Below, piece by piece: positions 61,601-64,000 of a DNA stretch of 64,000 nucleotides. The notes under the pieces are model-generated. The model saw only the letters and a program-made list of their open reading frames with translations. It had not been told where the DNA came from and ran no database searches. The stretch covers positions 1,302,001 to 1,366,000 of the forward strand of contig JAHLMK010000001.1 in assembly GCA_019915135.1 (NCBI GenBank), given 5' to 3'. Every line of letters starts with the position of its first letter. The first letter of the stretch is position 1. This DNA is from Strobilurus pachycystidiatus. Its lineage: Eukaryota; Basidiomycota; Agaricomycetes; Agaricales; Physalacriaceae. Both the position numbers and the translations under genes were made by a program.

Positions 61601-64000
61601 CGGTGGCGTCTCTGTCAGCGGCGAAGGCCGTCTTGTCACCATTACACCTGGTTCCTGGTCTTGTGGATGATGGCCACGCTGCGCGAGTTCGTGAAGATTG
61701 CCGGTGAGGAGAGACGATAGCACAAGGGACATGATGGTGGGAGGGAAAGGAGCAATAACCCTACGTGACGCGTCTGTGAATAATCTATTTGGGTCATGTG
61801 CGGATCGCAAGATTCAAAAAGAGTTATGTATAAGTCAAAGAACTCTAAAACTTGAAATAAGAACATATATGTGTATTTCTTCTTCTACATTCTCGAAGAT
61901 TTTGCCGAAGAAACGCAATGCCATTGATGCCACAATCTATTTATAAATGGACGCGTAGTACACCACTGCTCTACACCGCCAGGCCCTGACGCACTCCGCT
62001 CACCTCCGTGTATTCCAGATTTTTCCGGAGTACTCCGCGCCGATTTTCACTGGGGTTGAAGATCGGCAGCGAGGTACGGGGAAGGGCCGATTAATGTTCT
62101 CGATCAAGCGCAAAAAGGCGCGTCGATACTCATTCCAAGGTCTGCAGTTCGCATAGGATGGCTGCTGGCACATCGGAATGAAATTTGACGCGGGAAAAGA
62201 AGGCGCGGAGATGAACGTTCCCACCCATGAGAGAAAGCGCCGGTTTCAGGCAACAGAGGTACACTGATTCAGGCGTACCCGCGGGAGAAGACGTATGGTA
62301 AGAGAAGCGGGCCGTAAGAATGCCCCTACAGCACATTTGTGAGGAGAAATGCGCGCACAGAAGCCCACATAGGCTGCAAAGACGGTGGTGTATGACACGA
62401 ACAGAGAGTCAGCGGGGTAAGTAAGTATGTAACCTGTAGAGAACTCAGAAGGGGCGGCGTCCCACTGACCCAGGCACTTGCAATGTGGGCTCAACATCAA
62501 CCTTCGTCCTGTGAACGGCACAACTATATGGAAACAATGAGCCAGTCAAAGTTGTTGATACGGGGCTAGGGAACAGTAATTCATTCAAACGCAAGAAAAG
62601 TCAACGACCACTTGCCATTTCGGTGAAATACCTAGCGTCTCTGGGGACCTGATCGTAGCTCCCGTATAAACAATAACGACAGGGAATTCATTGTCTAGAC
62701 GGCGGACGACGAGACAACGAGGATGTCGCAAGTCTACTAGTGATACGCGCTGGTGCGAGCATTTTGAGGGCACCGAATTGGCCTACCTAGACGCTCTCAG
62801 ACAGGATCGTACTCGGTACGCTCTATTATGAGGCAGAGAGTGAAACGCATGTTGAAACTCTGACAGCGTTAGTCGACATGTGGCGCCCCGGTATCTACAA
62901 TGATAGCAGGGATTGGTTGGCTTTCAAAGAATCAGGACCCGAGAGCAGAGATAATTTTCGTTACCGTCATACCGTCTTCGAAGGCTGTCACTACTATGCA
63001 GGCCGAGAAAAACGACGCATCGAGGTGCAAATTGAGCATGTGTTCGACCCGGCGAGTACGACCAAGGTATAGCTGCGCCAGGATCTAGAGGAAACCTATA
63101 TTCTGGAATATGATCCCTCGAACTGATAATTGTGTCACAGTTGAATCCGGAAAGATCATCATAGACTGGTACAAGCAGTTCAATTCTTACCTCACGGACC
63201 AGTCAGTTCATTGTAGGATCGCGCCACATAACCCGCGAGGTCTTACTCAGCCGAAAGCATACAGCGGACGAGTCTAGAATAGAAGTCACCCCACACCGTA
63301 GACCGCTTCAAAACGGAGTCAAGGGATTCTTGGCTACTTCGCAGGTGCACTATCCTGGCCTCGTGCCGGGTATTATCACCGCACAGACCTTAGACAGAGA
63401 CGATCATTAGCACTCTACGAAGGGTCTGCCCTTCGTTCAGTGCTGTTTTGAAGCCTAGAAACTGCGGAGTCAGCAAACCACAAGACGATAACCCAACTTT
63501 GAAGAGACTCTTCTCATCCATGGGCACGTCAATCGCCACAGCATGCATCTTCGAACAGAGGCCATGAGCATCGAGCGATCCCAACGCAGCAGATTTGAAA
63601 ATCTCGTCATCTGAAGCCATCTCCGGGATACTTGTCAGCGCCAGGCGTAGTGTCTTCTGTCATTATCAGAAACGTCTTCGAGGTCCGATCCGGCCCACTG
63701 GGGCGGGTATTGAGCGCAAGAGATTGACTATATCGAGCATCAGGATACCTTCCTCCCGCGGATGCCCATATACTATTCAGAAATCATACTCCAAGGTACG
63801 CCAATTTCCGGCATGTGCTGGTACATACCTCGAGGCAACGCAAATCTGTTGCAGACGCCTTCCGCGGGCTTCAAATTGAGATCCTATCATCCTAGTTCAT
63901 CAGACGACTCCGGGAATGTCAACGAAATTGATGCGGCTGGTAAAATGATTACTTCGCATGTCCTGGATGAAATCAGAGACGGTGAAACTTACCGGCAGTA
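58608..64000. other. 5.4-kb terminal region with no nameable gene
   Basis: No family motif, tRNA or clear transposon was found. A palindrome CGG-N6-CCG lies at 62026-62037. There are several open stretches: a possible two- or three-exon minus-strand gene at 61018-61451, a possible small plus-strand gene at 60192-60697, and plus-strand open segments at about 62790-63069, 63252-63410 and 63744-64000 (open to the edge) that are separated by stops and could be exons or a decayed gene. Open runs of this length are expected by chance in this much sequence, so none is given as a gene here. Confidence 0.4.

Noticed and set aside
62026..62037. CGG-N6-CCG palindrome as a Zn2Cys6 binding site
   Set aside because: A single 12-bp site with no gene nearby; such palindromes occur by chance.
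63390..63620. 76-codon minus-strand frame starting MASDDEIFK
   Set aside because: It lacks a recognisable family and a clear upstream exon, and the plus strand is also partly open there, so neither can be preferred.

Overview
The window is nuclear DNA of a filamentous fungus, most likely an agaricomycete (mushroom-type) basidiomycete. Genes are dense and sit on both strands. They are broken by many very short GT-AG introns of about 45-60 nt, and several protein types are typical of that group (F-box-like/LRR orphans, a short BTB protein, a UNC93-type MFS protein, an orphan 7-TM protein, a DNMT1-type methylase). Gene models were built by eye: I joined frames through consensus splice sites and checked them against remembered family motifs. 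Start and stop positions are mostly firm; some inner splice sites are approximate.

Layout. 1-9.4 kb: acetyl-CoA synthetase (cut by the left edge), a sugar-porter MFS transporter, an F-box-like protein and a type II membrane protein with glycosyltransferase-like features. 9.5-15.8 kb: an intron-containing tRNA-Cys, a small inverted-repeat element, PP2A leucine carboxyl methyltransferase and an RNA-dependent RNA polymerase of the RNA-silencing type. 15.9-22.8 kb: methylenetetrahydrofolate reductase (divergent from the polymerase), a cupin, a second F-box-like protein, a 2H phosphodiesterase and a Rab6/Ypt6 GTPase. 23.3-30.4 kb: a secreted polygalacturonase, a FYVE-SAP-RING ubiquitin ligase and the Kex2/furin protease. 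30.8-38.8 kb: UNC93-like MFS, orphan 7-TM protein, macrodomain hydrolase, protein kinase. 39.2-47 kb: MCM7 and a DNMT1-type cytosine-5 methyltransferase, head to head over 133 bp. 47.2-55.4 kb: BTB protein, tandem-PHD chromatin protein, mitochondrial glycine carrier HEM25, glutathione S-transferase, a UPF0045/ECM15 protein containing a 5-nt exon, and tRNA-Phe. 55.4-58.6 kb: a second inverted-repeat element and a protein with four copies of an unusual Cys/His motif. 58.6-64 kb: no gene I can name, but several open stretches that could be small or decayed genes.

Themes. Chromatin and silencing functions recur (RdRP, DNMT1-type methylase, tandem PHD protein, macrodomain protein), as does one-carbon/methyl metabolism (MTHFR, leucine carboxyl methyltransferase, DNA methylase). 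Secretory-pathway genes also occur (Ypt6, Kex2). This is not a metabolic cluster: neighbours look functionally mixed, as is normal for a core fungal chromosome region. The most distinctive signals are very small exons (5 nt, 4 nt), two GC-AG introns, the two tRNA-neighbouring inverted-repeat elements and the repeated Cys/His protein.
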